From Porphyra umbilicalis (taxonomy: Eukaryota; Rhodophyta; Bangiophyceae; Bangiales; Bangiaceae), in the NCBI GenBank assembly GCA_002049455.2, contig KV918837.1, forward strand, positions 1-64,000: DNA of 64,000 nt, given 5' to 3'. A program made the position numbers and the translations under genes. Position 1 is the first letter of the stretch. Each line of letters begins with the position of its first letter. Below the pieces are notes generated by a model. The model made no database searches, was not told the origin of the DNA, and worked only from the letters and a program-made list of their open reading frames with translations. Shown one piece after another: positions 1 to 9,806 of this stretch.

Positions 1-367
1 CACCCGCTACAACGGCCTCCATCTTTTAAGTGGGGCCATCCAGCGCGTTGCTGACCCATCGTGATGCGGCGCCTGACTCCAGATCAACCGGCGTCAGCAC
101 CACGCCACCAATGGGAGTCGGTGTCAGTTGTCTAGCCCTATAGGGACGCGACATCACTGTCCGCGTCCCGTACAATCCGTTAGGGCGATCCGGTGCCAGC
201 AGGGCTGGGCCGGTCATGCCCTGCTGTGGGGGCTGTCGAACGCCGCACTGTCCAATGGGAAGTGCCCACAGTCTTCGACATTCGTGTCGAAAGCCTCCTG
301 ATTCTCCACGTTTCTTTACCTGCGTTTTGACGCATCTGGTGCCGCGTTTTTGGCGGCACGCACCCGT
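1..367. other. no gene recognised
   Basis: Short open frames only, none with recognisable protein character. This is probably flank or degenerate 3' sequence of the transposase relic to its right. Confidence 0.4.
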
Positions 368-1855
368 TTACCCTTGTTTTTGGCCTATCTGGTGCCGCGT
401 TTTAGCGACACACGCCCGTCTCCCCTCGGTTTTGGCCCTTCTGGTGCCACACCGTGAGGACGACGAGCGCATGCATGTTCTGGGGCACCTGGGGTGCCCC
501 GAGGAGAGTATATAGACGGACAGGAGGAGCTCCTCCGGGGGGATCGAGAGGGGCAGACTCGGTACCAAAAGACAACCTTTTCCCTCGTGACCCCTCTCGC
601 CAAACCCGACCGTCGTCGCGCCCGCTGAGCTCCTCGGACCCCTCCTCCGTCGTGCCCATCGTCTTCCCCGGCGCCGCCTTCGGCGGTTTCGATTCCCCAA
701 AGTACGTACGACCCGCCACGTGGCATCGCGGGTCTTACACGTGTGCTTGTGCTCTTTGACGTTCATGTTGTGCAGAATGGCGACGGCCATGCCAGCGCGC
801 CGCAACGCCGCGACGGTCTCGAAGCGCGCCGGGCGCAGAATGACGTTGAAGCGTCATGAGAGCACCGCATAGAGACGCTCGACGTCCTTCCGGAGCGCCT
901 CTTGGAGTAGGTTGTAGATCATCTCCTTGCGCGTCGTGGCCCGAGGGTGGGGGGTAGCAAAAAAGAGGAAACGAGGATGGATACCATCAGCAAGGTAGAA
1001 GAGCAATGTGCGCGTGCGACCGTTAAGGGTGAAGGGCTTGTCACGGGGCGGCCAAGCCCCCGAGACAATGTCATGGTACAAGGGCGACGACTTCAGTACG
1101 TTGAGGTCATTCTGGCTGCCGGCGCAACCAATGTAGAAGTGGTAGATGTACGTTTCCTCGTCGCAGACAGTCGCGAGCACGACCGTCCGACGGCCCTTGC
1201 GGTTCTGGAACTGCCCCGCCAGGGCCGTCGGACAGGCGCGCCATTGCCAGTGCGAGCAGTCAATCGCCCCAATGCAGCCGGAAATCCCGCGCGCCGCGTT
1301 GCGTCGCAGCATCTCGTTCAGCTCAGAGTCGTTAGGTGGCCGCAGGTAGTCGAGGCCAAATCGGGCAATGATAAAGCGTACGATCTTGTGCACGGCCACA
1401 GCGATCGTGGAGCGACTCAAACGAACATACTCATCACCACGGTCATACGCCTCCCCATACCCGAGGACGCGGATTGCAGCAAACACCTTCTTCAGCGGGT
1501 ACGCTTGCGGCCGCCCGGTCGCGTTCACCTGCTGCTTCCACCACGGGCGATCTCGCAGCGCCTCATAAATCTGATGGGAGAGGGCAGTGCTCATACGGAA
1601 ACGAGTGCGGAAATGGTGCTCCCCGTACACGGGCGGCCGCCCCGCCCACCCAAAATAGTCCCGCATGATGGACATTGCCCCCAGGTCGAAATCGCGGGCT
1701 ACATTGCGAGCACGACCAAGAAAAGAGCCTCCGCGGCCCCGCGGGCTCCGCATGCCTAAAACACTGCGACGCAGCGCGCGCGCACGGCAGAGAGAAAGGG
1801 TCGCGCTTACCGCGAGCATCTCACCCATGGCGAGGTCGTCCTCATCAGAAGACAT
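368..1855 (-). pseudogene. PIF/Harbinger-type transposase, interrupted by an in-frame TGA
   Basis: The frame reads as a plant-transposon-protein (PF04827, HARBI1-like) DDE transposase, which would cut and rejoin transposon ends in the nucleus. Counting from the Met at 1855 (start MSSDEDD), the first catalytic Asp lies in GAIDCSHWQW (about residue 199), the second in GSQNDLNVL (about 250), and the Glu in KDVERLYAVL (about 326). The family block LADGIHP is also present. The Met at 1855 is preferred because the upstream frame runs into tandem repeats. A TGA at 854-856 stops the protein just after VERLYAVL, although homology continues in the same frame as RFNVILRP and ILHNMNV, the usual end of the domain. 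One C-to-T change of CGA would explain it. Past about 740 the frame loses family character and simply stays open to 368. The copy is probably inactive. Element termini were not found. Confidence 0.85.
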
Positions 1856-1978
1856 GACGGAGTGGAAAATCGCCTCGGCGGAGAGGATGGTCGTCAAAGC
1901 GGCGCTCGGCGACGAGTGCACAACGATGACAGCGATGCAAGCATGGCAGCCGCGTCGTGGTCGGCAGTAGTAGCGGGT

Positions 1979-2890
1979 GCCTGCTGAATGGCTCCTGCGC
2001 CGGGCTGGGTGGGGCGGCCGCCGCACCCGTGGTGACGCGGCCTCCTCGCCCACCCCCCCAAACCGGACCCCTGTAGGGCACCCACCACCCCCTACCTGCG
2101 AAATCGGAGCCGCTGGAGGGGTGGGGAAGGCCACAGCACCCGTAACGACACGGCCTCGTAGCCCACCCCCCCAAAACGGACCCCTGGAGGGCACCCACCA
2201 CCCCCAACCTCCGAAATCGGTGCCGCTGGAGTGGGGGGGGAGGCAGCAGCACCCGTGACGACACGGCCTCGTAGCCCACCCCCCCAAAATGGACCCCTAG
2301 AGGGCACCCACCACCCCCTATCTGCGAAACCGGTGCCGCTAGAGGGGGGGGGGAGGCCGCAGCACCCGTGACGACGCGGCCTCCTCGCCCACCCCCCGAA
2401 AACGGACCCCTGGAGGACACCCACCACCCCCTACCTGCGAAACCGGTGCCGCTAGAGGGGGGGGGATGCCGCAGCACCCATGGCGACGCGGCCTTCTCGC
2501 CAAACCCCCGAAAACGGGAACCCTGGAGGGCACCCACCACCCCCTACCTGCAAAATCGGTGCCGCCAGAGGGGGGGGGATGCCGCAGCACCCATGGCGAC
2601 GCGGCCTCCTCGACCAACCCCCGAAAACGGGACCCCTGGAGGGCACCCACCACCCCCTACCTGCGAAATCGGTGCTGCTAGAGAAGGTGAGGAGGCCGCC
2701 GCACCTGCGGCGACGCGGCCTCCTCGCCCAACCCCCGAAAACGGACCCCTGGAGGGCCCCCTCCAGCCGCCACCTGCGAAATCGGTGTCGCTAGAGGGGG
2801 GGGAGGCCGCAGCGCACGTCGCGATCCGGCCGCTTTGCCCACCCCCCCAGATCGGGCCTGTAGAGGTCCATCCCCAGCATCCACCTGCGA
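1979..2890. repeat. 113-bp tandem repeat, about 8 units
   Basis: The landmark CTACCTGCG or a variant recurs at 2092, 2205, 2318, 2431, 2544, 2657, 2770 and 2881. The spacing is exactly 113 bp except for the last step of 111. Each unit holds a C-rich CACCCACCACCCCC tract and a G7-G9 run. The array starts about 120 bp upstream of the transposase start and could be part of that element or an unrelated satellite. ORFs inside it on both strands are artefacts of repetition. Confidence 0.93.
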
Positions 2891-3481
2891 GAACATGATG
2901 CGGGGTACAGCGTGCCACGTCGTGCTGTCCTCGAGGGACGTCGCGCTCATGCGTTTTCGGGCTCCTGACTTCTGACCGCACGACAGGCGACCGGCCGCGT
3001 GTCGTTTCTCTGCCGCGGTTCTACATGAACCTTGACCGCATGAAAGTTGACCGAGCGTTTGGACATGTGACCGACCTTGACAGGTAGTGTCGCGCCCTCA
3101 CATCAATATCTCCCATCGCACGCAGTCGTCTCCCTGCCCACCTGGCGGTACAGCCATTGCGCACAGTGTAACATACACGATCTGCGAGAAGGATGCGTCC
3201 GTCGCTGATCGTGATTCCACCGCGGGCCGAGATCCACCCTTCCTTTCGCCCCATTCTTGCACTGTGCGCTCCGCGTCCCCCAATTTTCGGGCCACCAGGC
3301 CAAATTCGAACAGCGTGGCGCGGCTCCAGGCCCCCCCCCACAACCCTCATTACGGTCTTTCTGCGCAGTGGTGGACGCTCCAGGACGCTGGAATCGAAGG
3401 GTATGGCAATGCCACGTCATCCTTGTCAGGGGCGTGTGATAGCCCAGTCATCTGTCGCGCATGCTGCCGTCTGCACCCACA
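2891..3481. other. no gene recognised
   Basis: Mixed-composition spacer. Open frames on both strands lack recognisable domains. Confidence 0.4.
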
Positions 3482-3625
3482 AGTGGCAGCCCTGGTGATT
3501 GTCCTTTCACCGATTTTAGAGTGCCAGAAGCCCATATTGGACGCCGAAGCGGCCCAATTGGGCGAATCTCCGTCCGAAGCGGCGTCAGAAGTCCAGATAG
3601 GGGGCCTCCTGGCTGGACGATCCTC
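3482..3625 (+). repeat. dispersed repeat D, copy 1
   Basis: About 140 bp closely matching 44633-44773 in the same orientation. Both contain a near-palindromic GGCCCAATTGGG core and end with a GTCCAGATAGG inverted repeat, which is better preserved in the other copy. Confidence 0.85.
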
Positions 3626-3629
3626 GCGG

Positions 3630-5200
3630 CCGGCGGCCAACCCCCGCCCCCGCCGCCTGCGCGTTGGCAACGACTCTGGTCGCGGCCTGTGCGGTGGCGG
3701 TGGTGATGGCGGTGGGCATGGCTTTGGAGGAGACGGCGGCGGCTGAGGGAGGGGGGCGGGGGTAGGAGGCGGGGCTGCGGTGGGGGCGGCCGCTGTGGGT
3801 CGTGGCCAAGGCGGCGGACACGGCCGCGTCCGCTGGCGCCGCCAAAGAGTGGCGCCGTTGTCGGAGGCCGCCGCCGGGACGGTAGCTTCGCCGGACCGGC
3901 GACGGCGAAGCGGCAAAGATGGCGGTGGCAGGGCGCACCGGTGGCGGCCGCGATTAGGCCGGCCCGCCGAGGCGGTCGGTCGCACCGGCCTCTGGCGGCG
4001 GGACGGCGGCGTCGGGCGGCGGCGGGCGGCGGCGGTTCGGCGGCGACGTGTGGCAGCGGAGTGCCGGCGTGGTCCGCGGCCGACTGCGGTTGGGCGGCAG
4101 GCAGCGGCGGCGGCGTGGAGCGGGATCGCGTCCACGGCCTCCCGCCGCGGGGGGGCCGTGGGGGGCAAACGTGCGGGGGGGGTGCGCGGAGTCGGCGGCG
4201 GCGGCGGTAAGCCGCGGCGGAGTCGGGCGTTGCGGCGGCGTCGGCCGCCGCCGCCACGCACCGCCGCCGCCGCCGCCAATGTACAAGGCGGCGGCGGCGG
4301 CAAGGGACGGCGGCGATGCGGCGGTCGGCGGCCGCGGCTGCCGCGTTGTCGGCACGGGCGGGGGGGCGGACGTGCGGCGGGGGTGCGCGCAGTCGACGGC
4401 GGCGGTAACAAGCTGCGGCGATGTCGGGCGTTGCGGGGGCGTCGGCCGCCGCCGCCACGCGTCGCCGCCGCCACTGCTAATGCAAAAGGCGCCGACGGCG
4501 GCAAGGGGCGGCGGCGATGCGGCGGTTGGCGGCCGCGGCTGCCGCGTCATCGTCGCGGGCGGGGGGGCGGACGTGCGGCGGGGGTGCGCGGATTCGACGG
4601 CGATGGCAGCAAGCCGTGGCGGTGTCGGGCGTTGCGGCGGCGTTGTCTGCCGCCGCCATGCGTCGCCGCCGCCGCCACCAATGCACAACGCGGCGGCGGC
4701 GGCAAAGTGCGGCGGCAATGCTGCAGTCGGCGGCCGCAGCTGCCACGTTGTCGGCGCGGGGGAGAGGGCGAACGTGCTGTGGCAGTGCGCGGTGTCGGCG
4801 GCGGCGGCGGCAAGCCGCGGCGGTGGGCGGCGACAGCGACGCGGCGGCGGCGGTGGTCTTGGCGGCCAAGAAGGTGCGCGCGGCTGGGGGGGGAGGCGGC
4901 GTCGCCGGCGCCGCGTCGACCCCGGGTGGGGGGCGGGCGCCAGCGGCGGCAGGGGGGGGCGCCGCGGTGGCTGTCGCAACTTTCGCGCCCGTGGGCGACA
5001 GGCACCCCGCGCGGGGGCGGCGCCGCGGCAGCCGACGGGGGCAGCGACTCGGCGGCGGCGACTCTGCGACGTTGCCTGGGCTCGGCCGGCCGCCGTCGGG
5101 CGACGGCGGGGCGACGGCAGCGGTTGCCGGCCGCAAGGTGGCGGGCTGCACCGGCGGTGGGGCGGCGGCGGGAAGCGACGCCTCAACGTGTCCCCCTGAT
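3630..5200. repeat. GC-rich low-complexity block with a 201-bp tandem repeat
   Basis: The block is dominated by CGG/GCC triplets. Within it, a unit marked by GCGGACGTGCGG recurs at about 4165, 4366, 4567 and 4768, a spacing of exactly 201 bp. Because 201 is a multiple of three, long open frames (350-500 codons) persist in most of the six frames at once. They are rich in Arg, Pro, Ala and Gly and have no domain. I do not call a gene here. Confidence 0.85.
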
Positions 5201-5826
5201 GTGGTTGGTCGCGTGTCAGTCATTGATTGGCACAAAATTGGATCAACAAAACTGCATCCGCCAAATAGTACTGAAACAGATACCCAAAATCAGTGGTTAA
5301 TGTGTTTCGAAGATTATACCTGAAACCGGACCAACCGGTTAGCTATTTGTTTGCTTGGGTGTCCCCTTGGATCCACCGTATGACTCTCTTTGTAGCCCCC
5401 ATTGGCGACTTCTTGGCGACACAGCTCGCGCCTGTGTCTTCTCGAAGTTACCAAGAAGTAACCCGAAAAAGCGAGTGGGCAGAACCGCCGACGATTAGCG
5501 ACTAGGTGCCCGTGGGCCGGATAGCGCCTCGTGCGTCTGTGAGTCTCGGTCGCATCCAAGCAATCTCAGCGGGAAAGGGTCCGCTCAATACCTGTCAGAA
5601 AGCTATGTTATCATTGGAGAAAGATTATTCTCATGAAAGCTCTAATTCACACTCATTGACTGCGCCTCCAACATGCCACTTCCAAAACTGTACAGTCGTT
5701 CCACAAAAAACCTAGCACTCAGCCGAGATCAAAAGTACCACCCATATGTTCCTCGTTTCGGGTAAACGTGGCTGAGAACCAGTGACGTGTCAACGAAGAA
5801 ATCTCAAAGCCGCTTTTGTGCTCAAA
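5201..5826. other. no gene recognised
   Basis: AT-richer spacer between the GC block and the foldback element. Weak, uncertain similarity between this stretch and the reverse complement of 7434-7570 might mean the inverted arms once extended further. Confidence 0.35.
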
Positions 5827-7433
5827 GACTTCGGGTGCTCAGACACACAAGGCAGCACATGACAGCAATGAGCCCTCCATCGCTATTTCTGGCTCTCCAC
5901 ATCGTGGAACCGGGCCCATCGGCCATTCTGGCTGGCATCCCCCTGTGGGGCGTGCCAGGGGTCGCATGTCTCGTTTGAATATTCAGAGCGCGGAGGCGGC
6001 CCCGTCGTCCAATTTGGCTGACGGCCCAGTGCGTGGTGGACAGAGACCAGCAGATATCCTCTTGCGCGCTATTTTGGGACGATGGCAAGTCCATTGCGAA
6101 ATCATCGGGAATCGCAGCATATCTTGATCCTGCTTTGATCCCTGAACAATGGCCCGACGGTCGAGATCATCGGCCCGTTCTCCGTCGCTCGAAATTGCAT
6201 TCTGAAAGTTGTGACGAGCCGGGCGCATATGTCGACCGGACGACGGCGTCGCCGATCCGGTCCACGTCGCCACCACGATCCGCACCCTCCACCCCATACC
6301 CCCCCCCCGCCCCCCCCCCCCCCACCGCCGCCGTCGCGTCCGCAGCCCACGCCCCCCCCCCGCGCTCCCCCTCTGGTGCCGATCACCGCTGTGGCTGCCT
6401 TTTCGGTGTTCTCTTTTGCCTTTTGTTTGCTGCGTTGTTGTCTAGGGAATAAATGGGCTGGCGTTGTTGTTTGTGGCCTCGCTGTACTGGTCCGAGCGCG
6501 CATCCCCCTCTCGCTCTCAGCGAGTATGTTATGTGCATTGTTGAACGAGCCATGAGGAACGTTGTCGACAAAGATGCGGTGCACTCAACTGCGGGGACTC
6601 CGCGTTGAGTCCTGTAGCAAAAGCTCCAAGATCAGGTGGCAAAAAAAGAAACAACAGCAAGAGTACTTTATTTCTCCAGACGACGAAGGGACAGCGACGT
6701 GAACAAGCCAAAGGACAAAAAGAAACGTGCACGAGGGCGAGGACGCCAGACGAGAGCAGCACAGCCGTGACGGGCGCATGGAGATTAGGGGGGGAGCGGC
6801 GCCGGCGCCGGCCGCGACGGCGGCGGTGCGGGGGGGGGGGTGGCGGAGGGGGGGAGGGGGTGCGGATCGCGGGGCGGGGTGGGGGGGGGGGGGGTGGCGG
6901 AGGGGGGGAGGGGGTGCGGATCGCGGGGCGGGGTGGGGGGGGGGGAGGGGGGGGGGGTATGGGGGGGAGGGTGCGGATCGTGGTGGCGACGTGGACCGGA
7001 TCGGCGACGCCGTCGTCCGGTCGACATATGCGCCCGGCTCGTCACAACTTTCAGAATGCAATTTCGAGCGACGGAGAACGGGCCCATGATCTCGACCGTC
7101 GGGCCATTGTTCAGGGATCAAAGCAGGATCAAGATATGCTGCGATTCCCGATGATTTCGCAATGGACTTGCCATCGTCCCAAAATAGCGCGCAAGAGGAG
7201 ATCTGCTGGTCTCTGTCCACCACGCACTGGGCCGTCAGCCAAATTGGACGACGGGGCCGCCTCCGCGCTCTGAATATTCAAGCGGGATGTGTGACCCCTG
7301 GTACGCCCGTCAGTGGGAGACCAGCCGGATTGGCCGATGGGCCCGGCTCCACGATATGGGGAGCCAGAAACAGCGATGGAGGGCTCATTGCTGTCATGTG
7401 CTGCCTCGTCTGTCAGAGCAGCCCGCGTCTGAT
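5827..7433. mobile_element. foldback-like element with ~485-bp terminal inverted repeats
   Basis: 5827-6310 matches the reverse complement of 6948-7433. Over the inner ~315 bp of each arm I count about three mismatches. The outer ~150 bp is clearly more diverged. The arms enclose a ~640-bp centre (6311-6947) of C-runs, G-rich tandem repeats and AT-richer sequence with no recognisable transposase. Mirror-image open frames starting MVDRDQQISS occur in both arms (6033 plus, 7223 minus) and are simply the repeat read twice. It could be a non-autonomous Mutator/foldback-type element. No target-site duplication was identified. Confidence 0.85.
6839..6960 (+). repeat. G-rich tandem repeat in the foldback centre
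   Basis: Two copies of a ~53-bp unit containing GTGCGGATCGCGGGGCGGGG, joined by long G runs. The plus strand is a strong G-quadruplex candidate. The matching C-runs at 6300-6360 lie on the other side of the centre. Confidence 0.75.
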
Positions 7434-7856
7434 GAGGCCATTCCCAAAAAGGGTGAAGGATTACGACGGCACCAACCCGTTGAGTTGTGACCTGCCTCCA
7501 CGCTGTCCGTGAGCCGGTGACAAGTGGGGTATCTATTGATGGGCCCTTTCTCAATAGAGACGCTCTGGCGCTCTGTCATTGGTCTACCAGATCACCGACA
7601 AAGTGGGAAGTGCCTGGTAGACCCTCGCGCCATTGAGGGCGCAGAGCCGTGGGAACTATCGAGGCAACAATTTGCCGGCCTGCGCGATAGTGCCCACCAC
7701 GTGTGAACGCGGGCGACATTCTGGCGCCATGTCTACAATGGACCTGCCACGAAATCCGAAGTCGGGCGCGTCGTCGGCTGTCCCCGATAATTTGTCTCAT
7801 AAATCTTCAGTCCCTCACGAGAAGGTCCCCCGGGACCGCTGAGCGTCTCCTGGAAT

Positions 7857-8140
7857 CGTGGATTGGTCAAGTTTAAGGGACTTTCGAGAGCGCCGGTACA
7901 AAATCGAGAGCGTTGCATCGCAAAAGAGGCACATGTGAGATGCCGAGGGCACTATTGATCCCGCCGAATTGCTAGGTTTTTTCGTGGAACGACTGTACAA
8001 TCCGGAACTGTGTCGAGGAGCGCCACTTGTCACGCAGGCACGGAACCTGACTGGTAGAGGAGCCTTCGCGATGTGGCACTTGGCTTGGGATCTGGCTGCC
8101 AGTTCCCGAAGGATGTGGCTTCCCTGGTTGCCTGTCGAGG
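7857..8140 (+). pseudogene. decayed coding-like fragment, unidentified
   Basis: One plus-strand frame reads like real protein (DWSSLRDFRERRYKIES, then a TGA, then DPAELLGFFVERLYNPELC), but TGA codons interrupt it and no family is recognised. It continues as a Trp-rich stretch up to the palindromes at 8164. It may be the remnant of a transposon or host gene. Confidence 0.3.
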
Positions 8141-8163
8141 GTCGCCGTCGGCGGGCGGGCACC

Positions 8164-8196
8164 CGACGCCGGCCAGCATCATGCTGGCCGGCGTCG
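8164..8196. repeat. perfect palindrome, 16-bp arms
   Basis: The 16-nt arms (8164-8179 and 8181-8196) are exact reverse complements around a single central base at 8180. Capable of cruciform or hairpin formation. Confidence 0.95.
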
Positions 8197-8205
8197 ACGG
8201 CGACC

Positions 8206-8254
8206 GCTGCGGTGGCGTCCAGTTGCCATGATGGCAACTGGACGCCACCGCAGC
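8206..8254. repeat. perfect palindrome, 24-bp arms
   Basis: The 24-nt arms (8206-8229 and 8231-8254) are exact reverse complements around the single base 8230. It lies ten bases to the right of the previous palindrome and has the same one-base centre. Confidence 0.95.
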
Positions 8255-8259
8255 ATGAT

Positions 8260-9200
8260 GGCAGCACGTCATCCATCGCGGATGGCAATGTCAGCCTCAC
8301 GAGTTCAACCTCCACGTCTTTCTTTTGACACCGGGCTCTCGACCGAGCCGCCTCGCGCGGCCCTCCTGGCTTCCACCAAGACGCTGCCCAGCCACACAAC
8401 CACAACATGCTGCGAGAAGCCATCACGTTGCGCCGCCTCAAGCCAGAACGTCGGTGGTGTATGCCTCTCTCACGTATACGCTAAGCACTCGCGGCCAGAA
8501 ATAGAATCGACAACCCTGTGCTGACCGAACTGATATGAAACTACATGTAGTAATTGATACATTTTCAATGTGATAATTTTGCAGTTGATTTGTAGTTGTT
8601 GAACTCGATCTCATGCGCTTCTCAATGCCAGATTACGACTGAGCGCTTCTATGGCAGCGATGCGGGCCTCGACGAGCACTGTGACGGTACAGAGAAGCGC
8701 ACAAAGCATGCACAAGAAGAGATTGCACAGTCGGGCACAAACGCGGAGGCAGAGGTGGGCATAGGTGGGCCGCCTTGCCTTCGATGTGTGTATGCAGAGC
8801 ACCCTATTGTCCCTGCGAGGCGTAGCAGAGGGTCATACAGGTATGGACATACATTTCCTCACCTCTCAAGTCATCTAAAGGCATCAGCAGATCGTTCACG
8901 GGAATTCAAGGAGCCAAGAAGTGACGAGAACGACCCCTCTTCCGTTGTTTTCAACTGGGAGACGCCAGACGCTTGACGGGAGCGTTTGTGCGTCCATCAG
9001 ACTCTGAAAATTCTTGCTGCATTGCATTTATACAGTTGCATTGAAAAAATGTAGTCTTGTAGCCCTGTGGGCCGCGTACCAGGTCTGTCCGCAGACGTTG
9101 CGATTACATGCTTCATGCCTCCATTGTCGCCTTCAGGACGGGGGGGCGCATTGTGGAAGACAAAGAACCAGCAAAGAAACCTCCTTGAATGCAGCTAAGG
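8260..9200. other. no gene recognised
   Basis: Contains 60-130-codon open frames on both strands without recognisable motifs, including a Cys-rich one on the minus strand at 8611-8802. No RNA gene seen. Confidence 0.35.
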
Positions 9201-9760
9201 CAGTTGGGCGTTCTTGCGCACATGGCAACGGTCAGCGCGGCCCGCCGTACCGCCGCCGCCGCCGCGGCCGCCGACGCCGCGGCCACCCCCCCCCCCCTCC
9301 CTCCGCGGCGACCCCACCCACGCGTCCGCGCCGTCGCCCTCTGCCGCCGCGTCCGCCACCCGCCGCCGGGGCCGGTGGCGCGGACCGCGCGGCGCCGTGC
9401 CACCGCCGCCGCGTCGCCACCGGCGGTGGCCTCGGGCGGGGTGGCGGGGGTGGGTGGCGCCCGACCGCGCCGGCGACCGCCGCACGCGCTTCGGGCGGGA
9501 CGGCGGGGCGGCGCCACCGCCGCCGCGGTCGCCGGCGGGGGCGACCACGCCGTCCGGGAGGGCGCCGCGCCCGCTGTTCCCCGACCACCCACCAACGGTG
9601 CCGTCGCTGGCCGTGGCGGGGGCCACCTGCGACGGCGGGACGCAGAGGGCGGTGGTAGGGTGGGGAGTGGTGGTGGCGACTTGAGCCGGTCCGGAAGGGG
9701 GGGGGCTCCCGGTGAGACGGGCGGGGGAGTTTCGGCCCGCCAGGAGGTAGTGGCCCCCAC
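9200..9760. repeat. GC-rich low-complexity block
   Basis: CCG/CGG-dominated sequence open in five frames at once, with Arg/Pro/Ala/Gly-rich translations. No domain or consistent coding signal. Confidence 0.7.
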
Positions 9761-9806
9761 TTGGAGTTGTGGGGGCCAAACACGTGGGCGGCCCACGCCG
9801 CCCCCA

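Noticed and set aside
3350-5300. Several 300-500-codon frames on both strands
   Set aside because: Triplet-rich DNA with a 201-bp period leaves most frames open; translations are Arg/Pro/Ala/Gly only, with no domain.
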